Source of the DNA: Hyphomicrobiales bacterium
Lineage (GTDB): Bacteria > Pseudomonadota > Alphaproteobacteria > Rhizobiales > Rhizobiaceae
Direction of reading: 5' to 3'
Assembly: GCA_021775415.1 (NCBI GenBank)
Contig: JAJFHV010000017.1
Span: 1 to 64,000, forward strand
Length of the DNA: 64,000 nt
Positions 1 to 7,800 of this stretch are shown one piece after another. The translations under genes were made by a program, and so were the position numbers. Under the pieces are notes generated by a model that ran no database searches, had not been told where the DNA came from, and worked only from the letters and a program-made list of their open reading frames with translations. Position 1 is the stretch's first letter. The number at the start of each line of letters is the position of its first letter.

Positions 1-171
1 AGGCACACACCGATCATCGGGGTGACGGCGCATGCCATCAAGGGCGATATGGAAAAGTGTCTTGAAGCGGGAATGGATGATTATCTGGCAAAACCGGTCT
101 CGCCAGATCTGCTCGAACGAAAAATCAGCCAGTGGATGAAAAAACTACCACAGGAAAAAATTACCGGGTAG
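1..171 (+). CDS. C-terminal end of a response-regulator receiver domain, probably a hybrid sensor kinase (partial)
   Basis: The frame is open from base 1 and ends at TAG 169-171, giving 56 residues. The peptide reads as the last third of a CheY-like receiver: beta-4 with the conserved Thr/Ala (GVTAHA), then [21 protein letters not shown], which contains the conserved Lys-Pro of the phosphorylation site, and a closing amphipathic helix. The ALxGDxxxxLxAGMDDYLxKP style is typical of receiver domains at the C-terminus of hybrid histidine kinases, and the protein ends shortly after the receiver, which fits that arrangement. The kinase part and the phospho-accepting Asp lie left of the window, so sensor identity cannot be judged. 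A stand-alone response regulator is possible but less likely. Confidence 0.85.
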   Translation, partial: RHTPIIGVTAHAIKGDMEKCLEAGMDDYLAKPVSPDLLERKISQWMKKLPQEKITG

Positions 172-348
172 CCAACCACCATAGGAAAACCGGGATTGGG
201 TTCGGGAAGCTTAAAATTCCCTTCGCTCCACAAATATATCAACAAAATGTCGCGAACAAGATTGGCGTAGCTTGCAGATCATTGCACAAGAGGGCGCAAC
301 AGAGAAACTGCGACGGTTAATCTGTATTTATTAATTGGGGAAATATCC

Positions 349-1173
349 ATGCCGAGCGCATCGATTGGCGGTTACAATTTATCATATAGTTTCAACGGTG
401 CTGGTGAGCGGGAAGACGGTGTGGTGCTGGTACTTGTGCATGGCGCCGGCGGAAGAGAGCATGACTGGCCGCAAGCCTGGCGCAGCCTGAACGATTTGAC
501 ACGTTCCATGGGGCTTACCCCACAATCTCACAGCGGGTTGTTGGATACATTTCCAATCTACTCGCTTGACCTGCCCGGACACGGCCAATCAGGAGGGGCG
601 AGCCAACAATCGGTGGATTCCTACGCCGATGCAGTTGCCGAATTTCTCTCGGTGATGAAATTCAAAAAGGTGATTTTGATTGGCCATTCAATGGGCTCAG
701 CGATTACCCTTACTCTTGGTGTTCGGGGGAATGCCCAGTTGGCGGGATTGGTGTTGATTGGCGGCGCCAGCAAGTTGGTGGTTTCTGAAGAAATATTGAC
801 TGGTTTGCAAACCGCATTCGAAGCGACAGTCGATAACATTATCAAGTATTCCTGGTTCAAACAGACCATGGGCTTTTTCAAGCAGAAGGGTCGACAGCGG
901 ATGCTCGAAGCCGGTTCGCAAGTTGTCTATAATGACTATTTCGCCTGCAGTCAGTTTGATCTGTCGGGTGAATTGGACAAAGTGAGCCTTCCCACATTAG
1001 TGATTGCCTCGGATCACGACCGGATGGTGCCCGTGGCCAATAGTCGTTCAATGGCAGATGCCCTGGCTGACAGCAGGCTGGTTATCTTGGAAGATTGCGG
1101 GCATTTTCAACATATAGAAAAAACCAATCGCGTGGCTGAAGAAATCACGACCTTCCTTGAGCAACGCTACTAG
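349..1173 (+). CDS. Alpha/beta hydrolase
   Basis: A 274-residue alpha/beta-hydrolase-fold protein. The oxyanion-hole motif HGAGG is at residues 31-35. The nucleophile elbow GHSMG has Ser114, the acid is probably Asp224 in SDHDRMVP, and the catalytic His is His252 in DCGHFQHIE, so the triad looks complete. There is no signal peptide, so it should be cytoplasmic. A GGGGA Shine-Dalgarno lies about 8 bases before ATG 349. It converges on the TetR gene with a 4-base overlap of stop codons. Hydrolases of this size cleave esters, amides or C-C bonds; in N-heterocycle pathways relatives act as deformylases or amidases. Substrate unknown; membership of the neighbouring catabolic cluster is inferred from position. 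Confidence 0.88.
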   Translation: MPSASIGGYNLSYSFNGAGEREDGVVLVLVHGAGGREHDWPQAWRSLNDLTRSMGLTPQSHSGLLDTFPIYSLDLPGHGQSGGASQQSVDSYADAVAEFLSVMKFKKVILIGHSMGSAITLTLGVRGNAQLAGLVLIGGASKLVVSEEILTGLQTAFEATVDNIIKYSWFKQTMGFFKQKGRQRMLEAGSQVVYNDYFACSQFDLSGELDKVSLPTLVIASDHDRMVPVANSRSMADALADSRLVILEDCGHFQHIEKTNRVAEEITTFLEQRY

Positions 1174-1832
1174 GTTAATATTGCACCGTCCTGGTTGAAT
1201 GCGGTTTGAAACAGACCGGCCATAAACCGGAATATGATCCTCTTGGCAGTACCACGATTGAACTTGAGGGGGTGAAGAAAGAAATCCACCCACATCCCTT
1301 CGGTCAATGCAATTGTGCCTCTGGTTGCATCGCGTGCAAGCACCTGCGGATTTTCTGAACCTGCTGCCAATTTTATATAGGCATCATAGTAAGTCTCATA
1401 CAGGGCTTCGTCACGGGTATCGCTGTATGCCATGAACCCGTTATCGGACCGCGCCTCGCCGCGGAAGGCGTACCAGATGTTCACCGTATATTGGTTGAGG
1501 ATTTCTTCACTCAGGTCAGCGGTGATCAAAGCTGCAAGTTTTTCCTGGGATGTAGGTCCGGCATCGCTGATGAAGACCTTCTGGCGCGCGTAATACTCAT
1601 CCGACATATGACGGGCGACTTCCAGTAGCAACGCGGCCTTGTTTTCAAAATGCAAATGCACCATGCCGCGGGACAGACCAGCTCTTTCCACGACCTTTGT
1701 GATCGAAGTTCCTGCAATTCCGCTTTCTGAAATAATGTCGGCAGTTGCCCTCACCAGCATGTCTCTGTGCCGGATTTTTTTGGCAGGAGTTTCGGTTATT
1801 AAATCATCCATCTCTTTGCGCCATTGACTCAA
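1170..1832 (-). CDS. TetR/AcrR-family transcriptional regulator (BetI-like)
   Basis: A 220-residue one-component repressor. The N-terminal helix-turn-helix spans about residues 22-68, with the recognition region TSITKVVERAGLSRGMVHLHF, followed by a helical ligand-binding domain with an N-terminal half resembling BetI-type regulators. The start is probably TTG at 1832, because AAGGAA lies 7 bases upstream; an ATG seven codons further in (1811) has a poor Shine-Dalgarno. The gene is divergent from the flavoenzyme gene at 1918, and a perfect palindrome (1856-1875) lies between them, so it most likely represses the divergent operon and perhaps itself, relieved by a pathway substrate. Ligand unknown. 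Confidence 0.9.
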   Translation of the reverse strand: MSQWRKEMDDLITETPAKKIRHRDMLVRATADIISESGIAGTSITKVVERAGLSRGMVHLHFENKAALLLEVARHMSDEYYARQKVFISDAGPTSQEKLAALITADLSEEILNQYTVNIWYAFRGEARSDNGFMAYSDTRDEALYETYYDAYIKLAAGSENPQVLARDATRGTIALTEGMWVDFFLHPLKFNRGTAKRIIFRFMAGLFQTAFNQDGAILT

Positions 1833-1855
1833 TTACTGGTTCCTTCTAAACACAA

Positions 1856-1875
1856 AAATGGACGATTGTCCATTT
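1856..1875. promoter_or_regulatory. Palindromic operator candidate for the TetR regulator, overlapping the divergent promoter
   Basis: A perfect inverted repeat: arms AAATGGAC (1856-1863) and GTCCATTT (1868-1875) around GATT. It sits midway between the TTG of the TetR gene (1832) and the ATG of the flavoenzyme gene (1918). A possible sigma-70 promoter for the rightward operon is TTGACT (1824-1829), 17 bases, TAAACA (1847-1852); the palindrome would then cover the transcription start, the usual place for a repressor. TGGAC-N4-GTCCA fits TetR-family operator architecture. The palindrome also contains an ATG (1858) that would extend the flavoenzyme by 20 residues, which argues that this upstream ATG is not the start. 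Confidence 0.65.
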
Positions 1876-1917
1876 GCTGGCAATTCGCTAATCTGTATCG
1901 AAGAACAGGAACCAACA

Positions 1918-4002
1918 ATGGCGCAAAACACCCGCTACGATATTTTGTTCGAACCGGTTGCTATTGGGCCAGTCACCGCAAAGAATCGTTTCTACCAAGT
2001 GCCTCATTGTTCGGGTACCGGACACTTGCGACCACAAGCACACGCTGCAATGCGGGCCATGAAAGCTGAAGGCGGATGGGGCGTTGTCTGCAATGAAGAG
2101 ACAGAAATTCATCCAAGTTCCGATCTTTCGCCCTATGTGGAGAACCGGTTATGGGACGAACGTGATATTCCTGCTCTCAGATTGATGACAGATGCGGTGC
2201 ATGAGCACGGAAGTCTTGCCGGCATTGAATTGGTCCACAATGGCAATCACACCTACAATTTGTTTTCACGGGCACCGGCACTTGCAGTAAATGACATGTC
2301 AGTCAGTTTTGGGTGGCCCAAGCAAGCGCGTGCGATGGACAAATCGGATATCAAGGAATTGCGGCGATGGCACAAGCAGGCAGCGCTTCGCTCCAAAGAA
2401 GCAGGTTTCGATATTGTATATGTGTATGCCGGTCACGGGATGACGCTGGCGCAACAGTTTCTTTTGCCGGAATACAACAACAGGACCGATGAGTATGGTG
2501 GTAGCCTGGAAAACAGAACGCGTTTGATACGCGAGCTTCTGGAGGATACCAAGGAGGCGGTTGGCGACAGTTGCGGCGTGGCATTTCGCTTTGCAGTTGA
2601 TGAACTCAAAGGTGCAGATGGGATGCAAGCCGAGGAGGAGGGAAGGGCCGTCGTCGAATTGCTGGCGGAACTCCCCGACCTCTGGGATGTTAATGTTTCC
2701 GATTGGTCGAATGATTCCAGTACTTCAAGATTTAACCTGGAGGAGGGTTATCAAACGCAATACACCGAGTTTGTAAAAACCGTGACCAGCAAGCCGGTCG
2801 TGGCGGTTGGTCGGTTCACTTCACCAGATATGATGGTGTCACTGGTAAAACGTAAAGCAGTTGACTTCATCGGTGCTGCGCGACCTTCCATTGCTGATCC
2901 TTTTTTACCCAAGAAGATTGAAGAGGATCGAATTGAGGAAATCCGCGAATGCATTGGCTGCAACATCTGTGTGTCATGTGATGGTATGAGCATCCCTATC
3001 CGTTGTACTCAAAATCCGACAATGGGCGAAGAATGGCGTCGGGGTTGGCATCCAGAATTTATCCGTCCCAAACAATCGGAGCAGTCAGCACTTGTGGTGG
3101 GTTCGGGACCTGCCGGGCTTGAATGTTCAATGCAACTTGCGCGTCGTGGTTATCACGTAACACTTGCGGAGGCTGCTGACACACTGGGTGGTCGGGTATC
3201 GGCGGAATCCAACCTCAAAGGCCTATCGGCCTGGTCACGCGTCAGGGATTATCGTCAGCAAGATTTGCAGCAGCGCGGCAATGTTGACATTTTCACGGGA
3301 AGTGAACTGTCTGCTGAGCAGGTTGTAGAGCTGGGTATTCAAAATGTTTTCCTGGCAACCGGTGCTGTTTGGCGAAGGGACGGAGTGGGGCGCAGCAGCC
3401 GCAAACCGTTACCTGGAGTTGAGAGCGCTAAGGTGTTCACAATGGAAGATATTGTTTCAGGTGTGCAGATGCCATCTGGCCCAATTGTGATTTATGACGA
3501 CGAACAGGGATATCTTGGCGGTGTTCTGGCTGACCATCTAAGTTCAGCTGGCCATGAGGTCATCATTGTTACACCGGGCAGTGTTGTTTCTGCCTGGACC
3601 GCCTACACACTGGAGCAAGAACGCATACAGACCTTGCTTTTAAAACAGGGCGTCAAGATTATCGCTAATCATTCGATATCGAGCGTTTCCGACGATAATG
3701 TCACTGTTAGCTGTGTGTTCACCGGCAAAAAGATGGAAATACCCTGTGCGGGGTTACTACTGGTGACCGAACGGACACGGCGAACTGAACTCTATCAAAG
3801 TCTGATTGCATTGAAAGAATCCGGAAACAAAGAAGCTCAGCCGTTCAATTTTGAACTGATAGGCGATGCACTTGCTCCCGGTTTGATCGCTGATGCGGTA
3901 TACTCCGGTCACCTGGCGGCTCAAAATTTTGAGGAAGATCCAGCGGAAATTGAAAGAGCGCTTTTCCAACGCGAACTGCCGTCTCTCTCCATCGAAAGGT
4001 AA
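1918..4002 (+). CDS. Trimethylamine/dimethylglycine-dehydrogenase-like iron-sulfur flavoprotein
   Basis: A 694-residue protein with the architecture of trimethylamine dehydrogenase (TMADH): an old-yellow-enzyme TIM barrel (about 1-330), a cysteine cluster, and a C-terminal FAD/NAD-like domain (GSGPAG near 395-400). It starts with DILFEPVAIGP and NRFYQVPHC, where Cys31 matches the TMADH cysteine that binds FMN covalently. The [4Fe-4S] ligands are Cys345, 348, 351 and 363 (CIGCNIC...CTQN), followed by GEEWRRGWHPE. ATG 1918 is preferred: AGGA lies 9 bases upstream and TMADH homology begins there. Relatives demethylate TMA, dimethylglycine, N-methylproline or oxidise histamine. The TMA-binding aromatics of TMADH appear not to be conserved, so the substrate is probably another N-methyl amine. 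Followed after 5 bases by the Rieske gene. Confidence 0.9.
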   Translation: MAQNTRYDILFEPVAIGPVTAKNRFYQVPHCSGTGHLRPQAHAAMRAMKAEGGWGVVCNEETEIHPSSDLSPYVENRLWDERDIPALRLMTDAVHEHGSLAGIELVHNGNHTYNLFSRAPALAVNDMSVSFGWPKQARAMDKSDIKELRRWHKQAALRSKEAGFDIVYVYAGHGMTLAQQFLLPEYNNRTDEYGGSLENRTRLIRELLEDTKEAVGDSCGVAFRFAVDELKGADGMQAEEEGRAVVELLAELPDLWDVNVSDWSNDSSTSRFNLEEGYQTQYTEFVKTVTSKPVVAVGRFTSPDMMVSLVKRKAVDFIGAARPSIADPFLPKKIEEDRIEEIRECIGCNICVSCDGMSIPIRCTQNPTMGEEWRRGWHPEFIRPKQSEQSALVVGSGPAGLECSMQLARRGYHVTLAEAADTLGGRVSAESNLKGLSAWSRVRDYRQQDLQQRGNVDIFTGSELSAEQVVELGIQNVFLATGAVWRRDGVGRSSRKPLPGVESAKVFTMEDIVSGVQMPSGPIVIYDDEQGYLGGVLADHLSSAGHEVIIVTPGSVVSAWTAYTLEQERIQTLLLKQGVKIIANHSISSVSDDNVTVSCVFTGKKMEIPCAGLLLVTERTRRTELYQSLIALKESGNKEAQPFNFELIGDALAPGLIADAVYSGHLAAQNFEEDPAEIERALFQRELPSLSIER

Positions 4003-4007
4003 GTATC

Positions 4008-5231
4008 ATGGCCGTATGTGAATTCTACCAAAGTGCAGAACTGGGTTCGCTAACGTCGGAATTTGGCATCCATCAGTTGGGCCTGTCACTTGAGCGCCAC
4101 TTTTATACTGCGCCAGAGGTGTATGAGCGCGATTTGGAAAAAATTTGGGGTCAAAGCTGGATTTGGGTAGGACATGCGAGTCAGATACCCGATGTGGGTG
4201 ATTATTTTCTTTTCAACTTTGGCAATGAGTCCGTCATTTTGGTGCGAGACAAGAATGGCGAAATTCGCGCTCATTTGAATGTCTGTCGTCACCGGGGTTC
4301 ACGGGTTTGTCTGGAACAGGCAGGTAACAAGAGGTCTCTGGTATGCCCATACCACGCATGGACCTACAATCTGGATGGAACCCTCAGAGGTGGGCGGTTG
4401 ATGCCGGAAGGGTTTGATCGCAAGGAGCATGGATTGCTGCCTGTCAAGTTGATTGATTTTCAGGGTTTGCTGTTTGTCTGCTTGTCACAAAACCCACCTC
4501 CAATTGAAACTGCCCTCAAGCAGTTGACCCCAATGACGAAACCGTTCGGGTTTGAAAATATGAAAATTGCTCACCAGCAATCCTACCCGGTACAGGCAAA
4601 CTGGAAATTGGCGATCGAAAACTACCTTGAATGCTATCATTGCGCACCCTCTCATCTTGAGTACTCCAAATCTCACAGCCTCAAAGATGAGGCTTCCATG
4701 ACACCTGAATTGATGGAGGCGATGCACAAACGATCGTTGGAAGTTGGTTTGCCGGTCGATGAACTCCGCTCTTCAGGCGAGGAAGCCGGACAAGTTGGAA
4801 CCGATGTATTTTATCGGCGATATCCGCTTTATCCAGGCTATCTGACCGGCAGTAAAAATGGCGAAGGTGTCGCACCATTGCTGGGTGATCTTACCGGATA
4901 TGCAGGGGGTGCAACCGATGTGTCAGTTGGGGGATTAAATTTCTTTTTGGCTTATTGCGACCACGTAGTTGGCTATCGATTTATTCCAACAGGACTGCAA
5001 ACAACCGATATCCAGACCGTTTGGATGGTTCGAGCCGATGCCGAGGAAGGCAAGGACTACAACCTCAATGAGCTCACATGGCTTTGGGATGTAACCACCA
5101 AGGATGATGAACGGATAATCCGCCACAATCAGGAGGGCGTGAATTCCTTTCACTACAAGCCCGGCCCGTTGTCAGAAATGGAGTGGGGAATTGTCCATTT
5201 CCATCAAACTTACTTTGGAATGATGGGCTGA
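4008..5231 (+). CDS. Rieske non-heme iron oxygenase, alpha subunit (GbcA/CntA/Stc2-like)
   Basis: A 407-residue ring-hydroxylating-oxygenase alpha subunit. The Rieske [2Fe-2S] ligands are Cys93-X-His95 and Cys113-X2-His116 (CRHRG, CPYHAW). The mononuclear iron site has His211 and His216 (NYLECYHCAPSH) and probably Asp367. The residue bridging the two metal centres is Glu208 rather than the Asp of aromatic dioxygenases; Glu at this place is the mark of oxygenases acting on quaternary ammonium compounds, such as carnitine monooxygenase CntA, glycine betaine GbcA and stachydrine demethylase. Likely reaction: oxidative N-demethylation or C-N cleavage. No reductase partner gene is present in the window. 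It lies 5 bases after the TMADH-like gene and 16 before the arginase-like gene, so one operon. Confidence 0.9.
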   Translation: MAVCEFYQSAELGSLTSEFGIHQLGLSLERHFYTAPEVYERDLEKIWGQSWIWVGHASQIPDVGDYFLFNFGNESVILVRDKNGEIRAHLNVCRHRGSRVCLEQAGNKRSLVCPYHAWTYNLDGTLRGGRLMPEGFDRKEHGLLPVKLIDFQGLLFVCLSQNPPPIETALKQLTPMTKPFGFENMKIAHQQSYPVQANWKLAIENYLECYHCAPSHLEYSKSHSLKDEASMTPELMEAMHKRSLEVGLPVDELRSSGEEAGQVGTDVFYRRYPLYPGYLTGSKNGEGVAPLLGDLTGYAGGATDVSVGGLNFFLAYCDHVVGYRFIPTGLQTTDIQTVWMVRADAEEGKDYNLNELTWLWDVTTKDDERIIRHNQEGVNSFHYKPGPLSEMEWGIVHFHQTYFGMMG

Positions 5232-5247
5232 TAGCGAGGAGCGCGAC

Positions 5248-6114
5248 ATGGGTAATGTAGATCTGATTGTCTGCCCGTATGATCTGGGGAGGCGGGATTG
5301 GCGTTGCGGGTTGTGGCCAGCAAGAATTCTACAACAAGATGCGATTGGGAGAGTTTCTGCAAATGGTGTGGACGTACGTCTGGTCGAAATTGAGGCGCAG
5401 GTAAGTTACGAGTCAGAGACGGAGTTGGTGTTTGAGGCTAACCGCAAGATTTCGGACAGCGTTACACAAGCCCTCAAAGTCGGCCACTTTCCATTAGTAT
5501 TGGGAGGAAATTGCTGTACCGCTGTTGGGGGCGTTAGTGGGATGACGGGAAGTAGAAAAGGGGTAGTTTGGTTTGATGCGCATGGCGATTTTTGTACGCC
5601 AGAGACGACGGATACGGGTTTTCTGGATGGGATGGGATTTGCAATGATGGTCGGTCGATGCTGGGGAAATGTACTGTCGACAATTCCAGGATACTCGGCT
5701 GTTCCAGAAATGGCAGTAGCACTCGTCGGCGCACGCGATCTTGATCCGTGGGAGGATCATGATCTTGCTGCATCCAGGATTACTCGGATAAATGTCGACG
5801 AGGTTAGGTCAAAAGGTAGTAAGGCCGCATTCGATCCATTCCTTGAAACACTGGAGAACAAGGTCGACGAAATTTATTTGCACGTTGATCTTGATGCTCT
5901 AGATCCAATGGAAGCACCTGCAAACCACTACAATGCTGCCAATGGGTTGCACGCTGATGAGGTGCTCGAGGCGATTGCTTATATTGGAGAGCGTTTTCGT
6001 GTGAATGGCGGTGGATTAAGTTCATATGATCCGTCTTACGATCCAGAAGGTAAAACTGCGGAAGTTGCCGTTGGTATATTGGAAGCAATGGTAAGCGCGC
6101 ATCTGGCACACTGA
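5248..6114 (+). CDS. Arginase/agmatinase-fold protein with altered metal site
   Basis: A 288-residue member of the ureohydrolase superfamily. Two of the three metal motifs are intact: DAHGD (Asp110, His112, Asp114) and HVDLDALDP (Asp214, Asp216). The first motif, normally GGDHS, reads GGNCC (residues 86-90), so the position of the His that binds manganese in arginase is Cys89. Bacterial arginase-family proteins of unknown activity with GGNC-type motifs exist, so this may define a subfamily rather than a dead enzyme. Last gene of the three-gene rightward operon (SD GAGGAG before ATG 5248). Possible role: hydrolysis of a C-N bond in a guanidino or formimino intermediate; this is inference only. 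Confidence 0.85.
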   Translation: MGNVDLIVCPYDLGRRDWRCGLWPARILQQDAIGRVSANGVDVRLVEIEAQVSYESETELVFEANRKISDSVTQALKVGHFPLVLGGNCCTAVGGVSGMTGSRKGVVWFDAHGDFCTPETTDTGFLDGMGFAMMVGRCWGNVLSTIPGYSAVPEMAVALVGARDLDPWEDHDLAASRITRINVDEVRSKGSKAAFDPFLETLENKVDEIYLHVDLDALDPMEAPANHYNAANGLHADEVLEAIAYIGERFRVNGGGLSSYDPSYDPEGKTAEVAVGILEAMVSAHLAH

Positions 6115-6119
6115 GTCTG

Positions 6120-6668
6120 TCACATACTCAAAATCTGTGCAGTATTCAGTACGGTAGCAAATTCGCCCTCCAGATTACTCAATGACATCGAATGCACCTG
6201 TTCGGGAGAATGAACCGTTCCATCAGGTCCGGTTGCACCATACGCCCAGACCGCATCTGATACATAGAGTGCATCAAACCCAAGGTTGCCTGCCATTCGT
6301 GTTGTGGTCTCCACACAGTGATTGGCCGTCGCACCACAAAGTGCCAACCGTTCGACGCCGATATCGCGCAAATCTGCCTCAAGTGACGTTCCAATAAATC
6401 CACTGCTTACATGTTTGATGTAGACAGCTTCACCTTCGCTTGGCTTTGCAACAGGTTGCACTGCTGCACCCGGAGAATTCGCGTTAAAGGGATCGTCTGG
6501 ATCAAGACCTTGGTGATGAATGTGAACTACCGGGTCTCCACGCTCTCTGAATGTCGCCAGTAGGGCGGCGATGTTTTGTTCTGCCTGTGGGCAAGAGCGT
6601 GGCGTTCCGTTTGCGTCATCATGCGCCAACGCCATTTGTACATCTATAACCAATAGTGCGGTTTTCAT
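6120..6668 (-). CDS. Isochorismatase-family cysteine hydrolase
   Basis: A 182-residue protein with the complete triad of the family: Asp9 in LLVIDVQ, Lys85 in VYIKH and nucleophile Cys118 in GATANHCVETT. The family includes nicotinamidase, maleamate and N-carbamoyl amidohydrolases as well as isochorismatase; the triad with HCVETTTR is common in unassigned amidohydrolases. ATG 6668 is preferred; the frame stays open to TTG 6683 but the sequence between includes the likely SD (GGGA). It converges on the arginase-like gene with 5 bases between. With the upstream 2OG oxygenase gene on the same strand it may form a second leftward operon. Likely amide or carbamoyl hydrolysis in the same pathway. 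Confidence 0.88.
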   Translation of the reverse strand: MKTALLVIDVQMALAHDDANGTPRSCPQAEQNIAALLATFRERGDPVVHIHHQGLDPDDPFNANSPGAAVQPVAKPSEGEAVYIKHVSSGFIGTSLEADLRDIGVERLALCGATANHCVETTTRMAGNLGFDALYVSDAVWAYGATGPDGTVHSPEQVHSMSLSNLEGEFATVLNTAQILSM

Positions 6669-6764
6669 AAGCGTAATTCCCAAGTAGTTTTGTCAGGTTG
6701 TTATGAGTGGTTTTCAAAGAACTCAACAGTCGGAGCGCCATGTTTTTGATTGTGGAAGACTTGC

Positions 6765-7619
6765 CTATGACAGGCTTCGCCCTGCCAATATCTGTTCGAC
6801 CCTTTTTCCGTAAATACGAATGTTTATGTCATCAGCGGCAACAACTCCCGGCATTTCATTATAGGTGAGGATTGCCGTTATTCTTGGTTGACCGCCTTTG
6901 ACCTCGCTAACGCCATGCAAGGAATACCCGCCGCGAAACAGGGTCAATGTGCCAGCCCCACGACTGAAGGTTTTAGCATGGGTCATGTCGCCCGACAGAA
7001 ACTGATCTACAATTTCTGTATTTTCGCTGTCTGGTGTGCGGGAGTCTGGAATGAATGTGAATTCACCGCCTTCGTCCGCTGCCTGTAATAACAGGGTGAC
7101 CGTGCATTCGTTCACATCATAGTGCCAGCCGTGCCAGCTGCCCGGCTGCAGGGCCACAATGTTCAAGGCCTGGAATTCATCGCCATAGCGATAAAGTTGT
7201 TCTTTTCCCTGAACGCGCCGGATGAAGTCAGTCAACAGATCGGATTTGTAGAGCTGTTGGATCATCGTCTCCGATGGTATCTGGTCGTCTGCAAGCTGGA
7301 TGGCGCTGTGAACATATTCACGCCGCCTGGGATCATCTTCGGGGACAGTCGGATCAACTTTTCCCTGATAAATATTGCGTTTGATGGTTAGCGTTTCAGC
7401 GTTTGGAAGCAATTCTCTGGATTCCGTCGCCAGGGCTTCAAGTGATTTCGGCGGGATGAAGTTGTCAAAATTGCACCACCCATGGATTTCCATGTGTTCC
7501 TGGCATTCGCGCAGAAACTCGGCACCTTGTCCCTGATCCAGATCATCGATGGGATAGCGGGCCAAATCGACCAGATTTAAAACCATGTCTTGTTTGTTTG
7601 TAGAAGTAGTCTCAAACAT
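6765..7619 (-). CDS. 2-oxoglutarate/Fe(II)-dependent oxygenase (HalD/BesD-like fold, hydroxylase-type iron site)
   Basis: A 284-residue protein with a double-stranded beta-helix iron site: His166-X-Asp168 (WHYDVNE), distal His235 (SLHGVSEV) and Arg246 (QPRITAIL), which should bind 2-oxoglutarate. The overall layout recalls the family that contains the free-amino-acid halogenase BesD and its hydroxylase relatives. Because the iron-binding Asp is kept rather than replaced by Gly, hydroxylation or demethylation is expected, not halogenation. A strong GGAGG lies 5 bases before ATG 7619. It sits between the tRNA-Lys gene and the isochorismatase-family gene (96 bases away). Family placement is from memory of motif arrangement; substrate unknown. 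Confidence 0.8.
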   Translation of the reverse strand: MFETTSTNKQDMVLNLVDLARYPIDDLDQGQGAEFLRECQEHMEIHGWCNFDNFIPPKSLEALATESRELLPNAETLTIKRNIYQGKVDPTVPEDDPRRREYVHSAIQLADDQIPSETMIQQLYKSDLLTDFIRRVQGKEQLYRYGDEFQALNIVALQPGSWHGWHYDVNECTVTLLLQAADEGGEFTFIPDSRTPDSENTEIVDQFLSGDMTHAKTFSRGAGTLTLFRGGYSLHGVSEVKGGQPRITAILTYNEMPGVVAADDINIRIYGKRVEQILAGRSLS

Positions 7620-7800
7620 TTCGTCCTCCGGTGCTGAACAGCAAAGATGAGATGCAGGAAATCAAGAAAATTAAACTTTTGTCGATTAACCAACCAACGG
7701 GAGTTTCTACCATATTTGGGAGGCGTACGGTATTCTGAAAACGTCTGATCCGTCGCTCCATAAAGTGGCGAATGCGCACTAAAAATCGATGGGAGTGTAA

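Noticed and set aside
132-320. 62-codon GTG-initiated frame after the receiver domain
   Set aside because: It overlaps the real receiver-domain reading frame, has no SD and gives no recognisable protein.
1858-1917. Upstream ATG that would lengthen the TMADH-like protein by 20 residues
   Set aside because: The added peptide has no TMADH homology, the ATG lies inside the operator palindrome, and ATG 1918 has a good SD.
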